A stretch of DNA of 64,000 nt, taken from NCBI GenBank assembly GCA_016201105.1, contig JACQDN010000009.1, positions 1-64,000 of the forward strand. The letters run 5' to 3'. The stretch's first letter is position 1; each line of letters opens with the position of its first letter. The DNA is from Pseudomonadota bacterium. GTDB lineage: Bacteria; Pseudomonadota; Alphaproteobacteria; Micropepsales; Micropepsaceae. A program made the position numbers and the translations under genes. The notes beneath the pieces were generated by a model. That model saw only the letters and a list, made by a program, of their open reading frames with translations, had not been told where the DNA came from and made no database searches. Of the stretch, positions 26,752 to 35,408 are shown piece by piece.

Positions 26752-27240
26752 TTACGGCGTGCTCTTCAGGGTTATCGCGCCGATGCCGGCCGCGACGTTC
26801 AAGCCCTTGTTGCCTTCGATGCTTAAAGGCTGCAACGCGATCGATTTGTCGAAGCCGCCGAGCAGAGCGTTGGCGCCGACGCCGTAGCCAAGGGTCGCGC
26901 TGGCGCTCACGCCCGCATAGTTGCCTTCGAGCGCACCCGGCTTGAGATCGGACGTCGGGGCAACCACCGCCCACACAATCACGGCGCTCTCGGTGTAACC
27001 GATATCGACGCCGTATTTGGACACGGTGCCGACATAGTGCTCGCCGCGGCCGCCTTTCTTCTTCGGGCTATAGCTGCAGTTCAAATCCTTGCTGGACCCG
27101 AATACGAACCCCCAACCGCTCGAGACATGGCAGGTGAGCACGCCCACCTTTACGCCCGCGGCGTCGGCCGGCGTGGCGAACCCGGCTGCGGCACCGATCG
27201 CGGCTGCCGCTACGCAAGCCACAAGAAATTTCTTCGTCAT
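26752..27240 (-). CDS. DUF992 family exported protein
   Basis: A 162-residue protein with a Sec signal peptide (residues 1-27, ending ADA). The DUF992 signature follows: GVLTCHVSSGWGFVFGSSKD, then YSPKKKGGRGEHYVGTVSKY, and the glycine-rich C-terminal sheet. The family is typical of alphaproteobacteria, periplasmic, and of unknown function. Two cysteines of the mature part could pair. It converges on the GNAT transcript. Confidence 0.92.
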   Translation of the reverse strand: MTKKFLVACVAAAAIGAAAGFATPADAAGVKVGVLTCHVSSGWGFVFGSSKDLNCSYSPKKKGGRGEHYVGTVSKYGVDIGYTESAVIVWAVVAPTSDLKPGALEGNYAGVSASATLGYGVGANALLGGFDKSIALQPLSIEGNKGLNVAAGIGAITLKSTP

Positions 27241-27424
27241 GATCGTCGACTCCTGTCTTTGTGCCCCCCAATTGGGGAGGCCCTATGTGTGTGGAAATAC
27301 CAGCCGCGCCGGGCCCAATCCTTGACCAAACGCAGGGACGGGCGCGGCGTTCCCTCTCCAGGGAACTTTCCTTTGGGGTACGAAGGCAGTTAGATGGCGG
27401 CAATCGCTATCGGGAGACGCCGCT

Positions 27425-28627
27425 ATGGCCACGGGAATCAAGGACAAAGTCGCTATTTTGGGCATGGGCTGCTCGAAGTTCGGCGAGCGCTGGGAATCGG
27501 GAGCCGAGGAGTTGATGGTCGAGGCCTATCTCGAGGCCATGCAGGACGCTGGCATCGACGTCAACCAGATCCAGGCCGCGTGGTTCTCGACCGCGATGCC
27601 CGAACAGCATGTCGGCAATGGCGGCACACCGATGTCGGTCGCCTTGCGGCTTCCCAACATTTCGGTCACGCGGGTCGAGAATTTCTGCGCCTCGGGTTCG
27701 GAAGCCTTCCGCGGCGCCGTCTACGCGGTGGCGGCCGGGGCCTGTGACATCGCACTGGCCCTCGGCGTCGAGAAGCTGAAGGACACCGGCTACGGCGGCC
27801 TGCCGCAACGCGAGAACGGCACGCTCAATCCGCTGTGGAGCGCGAACGGTTCGGCGCCGGGAAATTTCGCGCAGCTGGCGAGCGCCTACCGCGCCAAGCA
27901 CGGGGTTTCCAAAGACGATCTGAAACGCGCCATCGCGCATGTGTCGGTGAAGAGCCATGCCAACGGCACGAAGAATCCCAAAGCCCATCTGCAGAAAGCG
28001 ATCACAGAAGAGATGTGCCTCAACGCGCCGATGATCGCCGAGCCGCTGGGTCTGTTCGACTGCTGTGGCGTCTCGGACGGTGCGGCTTGCGCCATCGTGA
28101 CGACGCCGGAAATCGCGCGCGCGCTCGGCAAGAAGGATCTCATCACTGTGAAGGCGCTGCAGCTTGCGCTATCGAACGGTTTGGAGAGCCAGCACAATTC
28201 TTGGGACGGCTCTTATTTTCACACCGCGCGCATCGCTTCGAAGCGCGCCTACGAAGAAGCCGGCATCAAAGACCCGCGCAACGAAGTCTCGATGATGGAA
28301 GTGCACGATTGTTTCTCCGTCACCGAATTGGTGACGATGGAAGATCTGCACATCTCCAAGGAAGGCGAGGGCTGGAAGGACGTGATGAACGGCTTCTACG
28401 ATGCCGACGGCCAGGTGCCCTGCCAGATCGACGGCGGCCTCAAATGCTTCGGCCATCCTATCGGCGCTTCGGGCCTGCGCATGCTCTACGAGATGTATCT
28501 GCAGCTGCAAGGCAAAGCCGGCGCCCGCCAGCTCAAGAACCCGACGATCGGCATGACGCACAATCTCGGCGGCGCGCCGGCGATGAACGTGTGCTCAGTG
28601 GCGATCATCGGGGCGCAGGGAGCGTAG
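27425..28627 (+). CDS. SCP2-type thiolase / acetyl-CoA acetyltransferase family protein
   Basis: A 400-residue thiolase-fold protein. It carries the nucleophile in ENFCASGSEAFRGAVY, the late Cys/His region in MEVHDCFSVTELV and the C-terminal GGLKCFGHPIGASGLRM. The length and motif spacing fit SCP2/non-specific thiolases, which catalyse thiolytic cleavage or condensation of acyl-CoAs. In many bacteria such proteins work with a separate DUF35 protein; here the DUF35 module is fused to the HMG-CoA-synthase-like protein at 15.9 kb. It starts with ATG and stands as a single gene followed by a palindromic repeat. Confidence 0.9.
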   Translation: MATGIKDKVAILGMGCSKFGERWESGAEELMVEAYLEAMQDAGIDVNQIQAAWFSTAMPEQHVGNGGTPMSVALRLPNISVTRVENFCASGSEAFRGAVYAVAAGACDIALALGVEKLKDTGYGGLPQRENGTLNPLWSANGSAPGNFAQLASAYRAKHGVSKDDLKRAIAHVSVKSHANGTKNPKAHLQKAITEEMCLNAPMIAEPLGLFDCCGVSDGAACAIVTTPEIARALGKKDLITVKALQLALSNGLESQHNSWDGSYFHTARIASKRAYEEAGIKDPRNEVSMMEVHDCFSVTELVTMEDLHISKEGEGWKDVMNGFYDADGQVPCQIDGGLKCFGHPIGASGLRMLYEMYLQLQGKAGARQLKNPTIGMTHNLGGAPAMNVCSVAIIGAQGA

Positions 28628-28650
28628 GCGCTGGCAAATCGTTCCAAATC

Positions 28651-28773
28651 GTCGTCCCGGCCAAGCGTCGCGAAGCGGCGCGCGTGCCGGGACCTATAAT
28701 CACGCTGCGAAAGGTTCTCGCGGACAATTCAGGACCATATCTATGGATCCCGGCACAAGGCCGGGATGACGAT
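28651..28773. repeat. Palindromic intergenic repeat
   Basis: The ends TCGTCCCGGCC and GGCCGGGATGACGA are inverted and imperfectly complementary, with further internal hairpins. It sits between two convergent genes and resembles REP-like elements common in alphaproteobacterial intergenic regions. T-rich bases (TTTTTGAT) follow, so it may serve as a terminator. Confidence 0.75.
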
Positions 28774-28808
28774 TTTTGATCGCATGTTCACGTCAATCCC
28801 AAACGGTT

Positions 28809-29918
28809 CTAATACACCACCACGCTCCTGATGCTCTTGCCTTCGTGCATAAGATGAAACGCGTCGTTGATTTTTTCCAGCGGCATGGTGTGGGTGATGA
28901 GATCGTCGATGTTGATCTTCTTGTCCATATACCAATCGACGATGCGCGGTACGTCCGTGCGTCCTCTGGCGCCGCCGAACGCCGTGCCTTTCCAGACGCG
29001 CCCCGTGACGAGCTGAAACGGCCGCGTCGAAATCTCCTGGCCGGCACCCGCCACGCCGATAATGACGCTGACGCCCCAACCCTTGTGGCAGCATTCCAAG
29101 GCCTGACGCATCGTCTTCACATTGCCGATGCATTCGAAACTGTAATCGGCACCGCCTTTGGTGAGTTCGACAAGATGTCCGACGATGTCGCCGCTCACCT
29201 CCTTGGGATTGACGAAGTGCGTCATGCCGAACTGCCGCGCCAGTGTTTCGCGCGCGGGATTGATGTCGACGCCGACAATCATATTAGCACCGGCTAGTCG
29301 CGCGCCTTGGACGACGTTCAGCCCGATGCCGCCGAGCCCGAAGACGATGACATTGGCGCCCGGCTCGACTTTCGCGGTGAAGATCACCGCACCGATCCCC
29401 GTCGTCACGCCGCAGCCGATGTAGCAGACCTTGTCGAACGGCGCGTCCTTGCGGATTTTCGCGAGCGCGATTTCAGGAAGCACTGTGTGGTTGGCGAACG
29501 TCGAGCAGCCCATATAGTGCAGCACCGGCTTGCCCTTGAATGAAAAGCGCGACGTGCCGTCGGGCATCACGCCTTTTCCCTGAGTGGTGCGGATCGCCTG
29601 GCAGAGATTGGTTTTGTGGCTGGTGCAGTAGTCGCATTGGCGGCATTCTGGCGTGTAAAGCGGAATGACGTGATCGCCGGGCTGAAGCGACGTCACGCCC
29701 GCTCCGACGTCGAGCACGACACCCGCGCCTTCGTGGCCTAGGATCGCCGGAAACAACCCTTCCGGATCCTCGCCCGACAAAGTGAACGCATCGGTGTGAC
29801 AAACGCCAGTCGCCTTGATCTCAACCAGAACTTCTCCGACTCTGGGTCCGGCTAGGTCTAGGGTTTCGATCTGCAGCGGCTTTCCAGCCGCAAAAGCTAC
29901 TGCCGCGCGGGTCTTCAT
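28809..29918 (-). CDS. frmA: S-(hydroxymethyl)glutathione dehydrogenase / class III alcohol dehydrogenase
   Basis: A 369-residue zinc alcohol dehydrogenase that oxidises S-(hydroxymethyl)glutathione in formaldehyde detoxification. ATG at 29918 has GGGGAG seven bases upstream. The catalytic zinc ligands are in GVCHTDAF and LGHEGAG, the structural zinc site is [17 protein letters not shown], and the NAD motif is [13 protein letters not shown]. Formaldehyde-class features ([28 protein letters not shown]) favour class III. A GFA-type protein lies much further right at 54.8 kb and is not in this transcription unit. Confidence 0.93.
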   Translation of the reverse strand: MKTRAAVAFAAGKPLQIETLDLAGPRVGEVLVEIKATGVCHTDAFTLSGEDPEGLFPAILGHEGAGVVLDVGAGVTSLQPGDHVIPLYTPECRQCDYCTSHKTNLCQAIRTTQGKGVMPDGTSRFSFKGKPVLHYMGCSTFANHTVLPEIALAKIRKDAPFDKVCYIGCGVTTGIGAVIFTAKVEPGANVIVFGLGGIGLNVVQGARLAGANMIVGVDINPARETLARQFGMTHFVNPKEVSGDIVGHLVELTKGGADYSFECIGNVKTMRQALECCHKGWGVSVIIGVAGAGQEISTRPFQLVTGRVWKGTAFGGARGRTDVPRIVDWYMDKKINIDDLITHTMPLEKINDAFHLMHEGKSIRSVVVY

Positions 29919-30123
29919 GGGCAACTCCCCTGAGAATCTACGCCGATCACATCACGGCACGCCGCAGAGCGCCAACATGAACAACCGCAAGCAACTGCGG
30001 CCCAGACAAACTCTGTTGCATAATCACCGCTCTGTTCAGGCTAAACTAGTCTGCGGCAGTCAAAGCAGTTGTCCGGCGTGACTGCTTCCAACATATTTAT
30101 TTTCGGGCTTGTCAGGGGTGTCT

Positions 30124-30876
30124 ATGTTGAAAATCGAACGCCAGCTGCAACGCTGGCTCTTCTGCGTTGTCGTTGCCGTCGCAGCGATATCGTTCTGCGT
30201 TTTGCCGCCGCCGGCTATGGCCGGAAGTTATCTCGACGCCGGCACTCCTGATTTAAAACCGGAAGAGCGCATCAAGCTGGAGCAGCCCAAGCCAGTTCAA
30301 CTGCTTTTCCAATTCCAATCCAACGGGGACCCAAACGCTCGCGCCACCGATATTTTCAAAACCTACGTCACCCAGGCCGTTCAAAACAGCGGACTGTTTT
30401 CCGTTGTCACGGATGGGCCGGCGGACGGTGGTGCGGTACTTTCTGTTACGATCAACAACATATTCGACAAGAAGGGGTCGGAGTCCAAAGGGTTCGTTAC
30501 CGGTTTGACGTTCGGTCTTGCGGGTAACGTGCTCATCGATAACTACCTCTGCACGGTCGACTATCTCGCAGGAACGCCGGGCGCTGCAAAGATTACGAAG
30601 ACCGCGCGCCATGCGATCTATACGACCGTAGGGTTTACGGCATCACCGCCGGCGACGGCTGTGAAAGCGAAGAATCTTGATGACGCGGTTCTGACGATGA
30701 CGCGCCAGATCGTGGAGACTGCGCTGAACTCTTTAGCGGGTGATCGGGCGTTCAATCCCAACGCACCACTGCCGGTGACATCGACAACGCCGGCTGCGCC
30801 CGCATTGCCGCCGGCAGCATCGGCAACCCAACCCGCCGCAACGACGCCAGCATCGCAACCGGCGGTGCATCAATGA
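30124..30876 (+). CDS. Exported protein of unknown function, Ala/Pro-rich C-terminus
   Basis: A 250-residue protein. ATG at 30124 starts a long hydrophobic N-terminus (LFCVVVAVAAISFCVLPPP) ending in a probable cleavage site MAGS. The central domain (residues 55-205) is a mixed alpha/beta fold with VQLLFQFQSNGDPNARATDI, VLSVTINNIFDKKGSES and VLIDNYLCTVDYLAG; it resembles CsgG/GNA1162-like periplasmic lipoprotein partners in outline only. The last 40 residues are Pro/Ala/Thr-rich. It overlaps the next gene by ATGA, so the two are translationally coupled. Confidence 0.7.
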   Translation: MLKIERQLQRWLFCVVVAVAAISFCVLPPPAMAGSYLDAGTPDLKPEERIKLEQPKPVQLLFQFQSNGDPNARATDIFKTYVTQAVQNSGLFSVVTDGPADGGAVLSVTINNIFDKKGSESKGFVTGLTFGLAGNVLIDNYLCTVDYLAGTPGAAKITKTARHAIYTTVGFTASPPATAVKAKNLDDAVLTMTRQIVETALNSLAGDRAFNPNAPLPVTSTTPAAPALPPAASATQPAATTPASQPAVHQ

Positions 30877-31442
30877 ACGTGTTGAGATATTTCCTTGTCG
30901 TGATCGTTTCGGCTGCCGTCGCTTCCTGCGCGATGGCACCGCTTCCGGCGCCCCAAGCGTCCATCGACAATCTCCAGACGATACGCGCTGCGGGTATCGC
31001 GCCCGTAAAGCTCGGCGATTTCACGTTGGCTCCGGGACTGTCGGACGCGACTGACAAGTCCATTGCTATCCGTGCGATGACTGTGGCCGCGCCGGGCGGC
31101 TCGTTTACCGGATACTTGCGAGATACCCTGCGTGTCGAATTGCAGGCTGGCGGCAAGCTCGATCCGAACTCGACCATTGTCGTCAGCGGTCAGCTAACGA
31201 GAAGCGTTATCGATGCGGGTATGTCGGACCCGCATGCCATTTTGGGCGCCATCTTTGTCGTTACGCGAGACGGCAATGAGGTCTATCGCAAGCCGCTCGA
31301 AGTGCGCACGCGGTGGACCGGGGATTTCCTCGGCGGTATCGCGATTCCCGAAGCAGACAAGCAATACACCGCGCTCTATGCCAAACTCGTCAGCGCGTTC
31401 TTGTCCGATGGCGATTTCAAAGTGGCGGCCCAGCCGCACTGA
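30873..31442 (+). CDS. Putative lipoprotein, hypothetical
   Basis: A 189-residue protein with a lipoprotein signal peptide (lipobox VASC at about residues 16-19). The rest (LQTIRAAGIAPVKLGDFTLA, then SFTGYLRDTLRVELQAGGKL, and later DFLGGIAIPEADKQY) is of unknown family. It overlaps the preceding exported-protein gene by four bases (ATGA), which implies a joint envelope function. A GTG-start ABC ATPase follows 70 bases on. Confidence 0.75.
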   Translation: MNVLRYFLVVIVSAAVASCAMAPLPAPQASIDNLQTIRAAGIAPVKLGDFTLAPGLSDATDKSIAIRAMTVAAPGGSFTGYLRDTLRVELQAGGKLDPNSTIVVSGQLTRSVIDAGMSDPHAILGAIFVVTRDGNEVYRKPLEVRTRWTGDFLGGIAIPEADKQYTALYAKLVSAFLSDGDFKVAAQPH

Positions 31443-31512
31443 TCTCGCTTCCTCCCGCGATTTGGTCATAATACCTCGGTAGAAGTGGCGTCGATGGCCC
31501 TCGGGGCAATCT

Positions 31513-32430
31513 GTGATCGAAGTTCGCGATCTGGTTTATGAGTATCCCACCAAACGGGCCTTGGAAGGGGTGAGCCTTAGCGTGGCCGCGCAGACCATCA
31601 CGGCGCTGGTGGGCCCCAACGGTGCCGGCAAGACGACGCTTCTACGCTGTCTGGCGGCGCTGGAGTCGCCTTATACCGGTGCTGTGATGATCGACGGCCT
31701 CGATACGCGCGAGGCGCCTCGCCAAATTCATGAACGCCTCGGCTATTTGCCCGATTTCTACGGTCTCTACGACGAACTGATGGTGCGCCGCTGCCTCACC
31801 TATGCCGCGCGCTCGCATGGAATCGCACCTGCGCTCGCCGGGCCGGCGGTAGAGCGGGCGGCAAAACGTGTCGGACTTCTGGACCGGCTCGAAAGCAAAG
31901 CCGGCGAGCTGTCGCGCGGGCTGCGCCAGCGGCTCGCCATCGCTCAATCCATCGTGCATGAGCCCAAAGTGCTGTTGCTGGACGAGCCGGCTGCCGGACT
32001 CGATCCGCAGGCCCGGCGCGATCTTTCCGCGCTTCTCGTTGCCTTGCGCGAAGGTGGCATGACGCTGGTGGTGTCGTCGCACATTTTGGCCGAGCTGGAG
32101 GACTATTGCTCGGAGATGATCATCATCGACAATGGCCGCGTCGTGGGCGGCAAGCCCATCAAGGTGCGCGAAGTCGAGCGCGCCCGTTATCTCATCGAGC
32201 TTGCCACCGCGCGCAGCGATCTGGGCGACTTCCTCAAAGGCGCGGGCATCGACGTGCTGGAGGCCGACGAGCATCACGCGCTCATTCATTTCACCGCCAA
32301 TCCCGGCGCGCGCGCCAAACTCATTCGCGATCTGGTGACCGCCGGCTTTGAAGTCGCAAGCTTCGGCGGGTCCAGCAAGGCGCTGGAAGACGCGTATTTC
32401 AAGGAAGTGCACAAGGAGGGCGGCGCATGA
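31513..32430 (+). CDS. ABC transporter ATP-binding protein
   Basis: A 305-residue ATPase. GTG start at 31513. Walker A is GPNGAGKTTLL, the ABC signature variant is LSRGLRQRLAIAQS, Walker B is VLLLDEPAAGLDPQ, and the switch histidine is in VVSSHILAELEDYC. The C-terminal 80 residues are the accessory domain seen in NodI/CcmA-type exporters. It overlaps the following permease gene by four bases. The substrate is unknown. Confidence 0.93.
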   Translation: MIEVRDLVYEYPTKRALEGVSLSVAAQTITALVGPNGAGKTTLLRCLAALESPYTGAVMIDGLDTREAPRQIHERLGYLPDFYGLYDELMVRRCLTYAARSHGIAPALAGPAVERAAKRVGLLDRLESKAGELSRGLRQRLAIAQSIVHEPKVLLLDEPAAGLDPQARRDLSALLVALREGGMTLVVSSHILAELEDYCSEMIIIDNGRVVGGKPIKVREVERARYLIELATARSDLGDFLKGAGIDVLEADEHHALIHFTANPGARAKLIRDLVTAGFEVASFGGSSKALEDAYFKEVHKEGGA

Positions 32431-33788
32431 ATCCGGAATTCCGCCGCAACCTGTGGCTCGAACTGACGCCGCGCCGCATGACGTTGATGGTTGTCATTCT
32501 GGCGCTCGCTTTCTTCGCTGCCGCGCTGACCGGTCAATACCGCCCCGCCGGACTTGCCGAATTTCTCTACTACATGATCGTCGTGATCTGGGGCGCGCGC
32601 AACGCGGCCATCAGTGTGGTCGGTGAAATTCGCGATCGCACCTGGGATTCGCAACGCCTGTCTTCGCTTGGCGCGGGTGAGATGATGTGGGGCAAATTAT
32701 TCGGCTCCACGATCTACAACTGGTTCGGCGGGGCGATCTGTCTGGCCGTGTTGCTGATCTACGGCTTTGCCAACAACGGTTTGGTCGCGACAATCCTGGA
32801 CGCCATCTATTACGTCGCCGTCGGCATCGTTGCCCAGTCTGCTTCGTTGCTCGCCAGTCTGGTCGCGGTACGCCGCCGTCAGAGTCACACGCGCTTTGAG
32901 ATTTTCACCTATCAGGTCGCAGGTCTGATCGCGGCGCTTGGCGCATTCTATATCTGGGAAGCCGCCGATCCGGCCGGCTCGTTGGTTCCGCGCAAATTGC
33001 CAACCGATTTCATCCCGTGGTGGGGGCAGCGTCTTGACGCGCGCGTGTTCTTGCTGATTTCGCTGGCGATTTTCACAAGTTGGACGCTGGTCGGCTGCTA
33101 TCGCCAGATGCGGCTGGAATTGAAGATGCGCAACGGACCCTGGGTCTGGGCGTCGTTTCTGATCTTTATGGGACTTTATGTCGCCGGATTCGATGCATGG
33201 CTTACACAAGATCCGAAGATGGCTGATTGGAGCACCGTGGCCCTGCGGTTGGCGCTCGCTGCCACGACTTACGCCACATTCACCTATGTCATGGTGCTGC
33301 TCGAGCCGAAGGATCGGGTTCTTTATCGCTGGCTCGGAACGCAATTGCGTGGCGGCAGGCTCGATCGTTTTCTCGGCAGCGCGCAAGCCTGGATGACGAG
33401 TTATCTCGCGACTGTCACGGTTTCTATCGCTCTTATCGTCTGGATAGGCGTATCGCGTCCCGACGCGCTATGGGCGCAAGCGTTTATCGTCAGCTGCTTG
33501 GGCTTTCTTACGCGCGATGCCGGGATCTTCGTGCTGTTTCAAACTTTTCCGGGCCGGTGGCGCGGAGATTTTGGCGCCGTCATCGTGCTCTTTGCGCTCT
33601 ATGCGCTGGTGCCCGCTGTTTTGGACGGATTGGGACTTAAAGCCGCGCTTGCCTTGTTCTACCCGCAATCAACCGAGCCCGTTTGGCTTTGCGCGGCGGC
33701 GGCGTGGGCTCAGGCCCTCGTCGTGGCGGTTATCGCCATCGGCCGTCTCGCTCTGACGGAAAAGTCCGCCGTCGCCGCGCGGGCTTAG
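32427..33788 (+). CDS. ABC transporter permease-like membrane protein
   Basis: A 453-residue integral membrane protein with about eleven hydrophobic segments. It starts MNPEFRRNLWLELTPRRMT in the style of ABC-2-type permeases, and the cytosolic loop ISVVGEIRDRTWDSQRLSSL is characteristic of export permeases. It overlaps the ATPase gene by ATGA and is its evident partner. Its last four bases overlap the end of the minus-strand DUF6285 gene. Confidence 0.88.
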   Translation: MNPEFRRNLWLELTPRRMTLMVVILALAFFAAALTGQYRPAGLAEFLYYMIVVIWGARNAAISVVGEIRDRTWDSQRLSSLGAGEMMWGKLFGSTIYNWFGGAICLAVLLIYGFANNGLVATILDAIYYVAVGIVAQSASLLASLVAVRRRQSHTRFEIFTYQVAGLIAALGAFYIWEAADPAGSLVPRKLPTDFIPWWGQRLDARVFLLISLAIFTSWTLVGCYRQMRLELKMRNGPWVWASFLIFMGLYVAGFDAWLTQDPKMADWSTVALRLALAATTYATFTYVMVLLEPKDRVLYRWLGTQLRGGRLDRFLGSAQAWMTSYLATVTVSIALIVWIGVSRPDALWAQAFIVSCLGFLTRDAGIFVLFQTFPGRWRGDFGAVIVLFALYALVPAVLDGLGLKAALALFYPQSTEPVWLCAAAAWAQALVVAVIAIGRLALTEKSAVAARA

Positions 33789-34159
33789 CCGCGAGACTTG
33801 GCGATTCTCAAACCGGAATAGTTCGGTTGATCGATGGCGATCTTATCCCGCATCGACGCTTCCAGGTGTTCGGCGAGGCCCGGTGTCTCCAGCGCCATCC
33901 TGCCGTCGCGGATTTGCTTGCACAGTTCGCGATTGAGCTCTTCCAGCGAGCCTTCGTGTTTCAACAATGTGGTGAGACGCTTTACTTCCTCGGAGGTGGC
34001 TTGGCCGCCAAGTTCGAGTTCGCGCGAGACGATCCCCAGCGCATTGGCCGCGACACGCGCGTGAAACGCCGTATGGCCTTTCAGTTCGGGCATGGCCTTG
34101 GTTTCGAGGAAGCTGCGCACGGCTTCCACCAGCTCGCGGATTGAAGGTTGATCCATCAT
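33785..34159 (-). CDS. DUF6285 family protein
   Basis: A 124-residue helical protein that matches DUF6285: FHARVAANALGIVSRELELG is the family core, followed by LTTLLKHEGSLEELNRELC. In other genomes the family accompanies a phosphotransferase and an acyl-CoA dehydrogenase; here the phosphotransferase lies just upstream on the same strand, separated by an intergenic repeat. Its function is unknown. ATG start. Confidence 0.85.
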   Translation of the reverse strand: MMDQPSIRELVEAVRSFLETKAMPELKGHTAFHARVAANALGIVSRELELGGQATSEEVKRLTTLLKHEGSLEELNRELCKQIRDGRMALETPGLAEHLEASMRDKIAIDQPNYSGLRIAKSRG

Positions 34160-34166
34160 GAGAACA

Positions 34167-34369
34167 ACCTCCCCCTTGCGGGGAGGTCCAAAAATCCGCA
34201 GCGCAGCGAAGGATTTTCCCGCCTACGCTGAAGCTTCGGCGGGTCTTGAGCGTAGCCAAGTCCGCCATAGCCTTGGCGAAGGCGGATCGGGTGGGGGGAG
34301 GTGGTGCAGGCTTTCGCCCCCCACCCGAAATTTGCTTCGCAAATTTCGACCTCCCCGCGAGGGGGAGGT
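34167..34369. repeat. Compound inverted repeat, subtype A with nested element
   Basis: Near-complementary arms at 34167-34187 and 34347-34369, each of which can also fold on itself (CCTCCCC...GGGGAGG), enclose a second, GC-rich palindrome beginning CCCGCCTACGC. It lies between two same-strand genes (phosphotransferase and DUF6285). See the copies at 46130 and 52621. Confidence 0.85.
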
Positions 34370-34394
34370 AATTTCGTGGATTGATCAGACATCG

Positions 34395-35399
34395 TCATAA
34401 CATTCCGTGAAATATTAAGTTCACGAGGTCGATTTCCGTTTCGGAGGATCGCCGCCCGATGGCGGCACGCTCCACCGAGCCGTCCACCCGGAAACCCTGA
34501 TACATGCTCATGCACATGATGCCCCATTTGAGCGAGCCATAGACGATCCAGGTGCGCGCCTCGTCGAGACTGACATCGCCGCCGCCGGCGGCTTTGTAGC
34601 CCGCCAGCAGATCGGGAAGCTCGCCGAATCCGCCGACAACCTTCTCGGCCACGCCGAAACGCCACGAATTGGTGCAGATCCAGCCGATGTCTTCCAGCGG
34701 ATCGCCGATATGCGTCAACTCCCAATCGAGCGCCGCTTCCACGCCGTCGGGTGAAATCAAGAGATTGCCGTGCCGAAAATCGCCATGCACGAGCGTCTGG
34801 CGCTTGGCCTCAGCCATGCGCGGCTCCAGCCATTTGAGCGCATAATCGAACATCGGATGCGGATAGCCGTAGCTGTCGTAGAGATCGCGATAGCGGCGAA
34901 GCTGGATGGGTCCGTCGATCACGGGGAGAATATCGCGCAACGGTTCTTTGTCGACGGCGTGAATGCGGGCGAGAATTTCTCCGCATTGAAAGGCAAGCTT
35001 CGGCCGCACGGCATCGAATTCGGGATCGCGCAGGATTTTTCGCGCGATGGTTTCGCCCGGCAGCCGGTCCATGACGTAACCCTGGCCGACGCCGTCTTCG
35101 TCCTTCAGCACATAGCGCACGCCCGGCGCTTTCACACCTGCCTTGCGCGAGGCTTCGATCACGATGGCTTCCGTCGTCAGCGGAACCGCGGCCGAGCCCT
35201 CCGTCACCCGCTTTCCACCGCCGGGACTGCGCCGCAGGATGAGAGGCTCGGACTTGCCGTCCATGAGCGCATCAAACGACCAGGTCTCCTGGCTGGCGCC
35301 GCCGGAGAGCCGTGTGATGTTCGTCACGTGCTCGAAACCGGCGATCGCTTTGACGAGCGCGACTTCGAAGGGTAACAAAAAATCTGGGGCCATGGTCAT
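34395..35399 (-). CDS. Aminoglycoside-phosphotransferase-like family protein (phosphotransferase)
   Basis: A 334-residue kinase-like protein of the APH/choline-kinase superfamily. Nucleotide-binding LSGGASQETWSF is near the N-terminus; the catalytic loop is TLVHGDFRHGNLLISPDG, and the metal-binding Asp follows in LDWELTHIGDPLEDIGW. In related bacteria and in the human ACAD10/ACAD11 fusions such domains act with acyl-CoA dehydrogenases, possibly phosphorylating 4-hydroxy acyl groups. The neighbour DUF6285 fits this context, although the acyl-CoA dehydrogenase at 44 kb is not adjacent. Start ATG at 35399 (a second at 35393). Confidence 0.9.
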   Translation of the reverse strand: MTMAPDFLLPFEVALVKAIAGFEHVTNITRLSGGASQETWSFDALMDGKSEPLILRRSPGGGKRVTEGSAAVPLTTEAIVIEASRKAGVKAPGVRYVLKDEDGVGQGYVMDRLPGETIARKILRDPEFDAVRPKLAFQCGEILARIHAVDKEPLRDILPVIDGPIQLRRYRDLYDSYGYPHPMFDYALKWLEPRMAEAKRQTLVHGDFRHGNLLISPDGVEAALDWELTHIGDPLEDIGWICTNSWRFGVAEKVVGGFGELPDLLAGYKAAGGGDVSLDEARTWIVYGSLKWGIMCMSMYQGFRVDGSVERAAIGRRSSETEIDLVNLIFHGML

Positions 35400-35408
35400 T
35401 TTGGGCGG

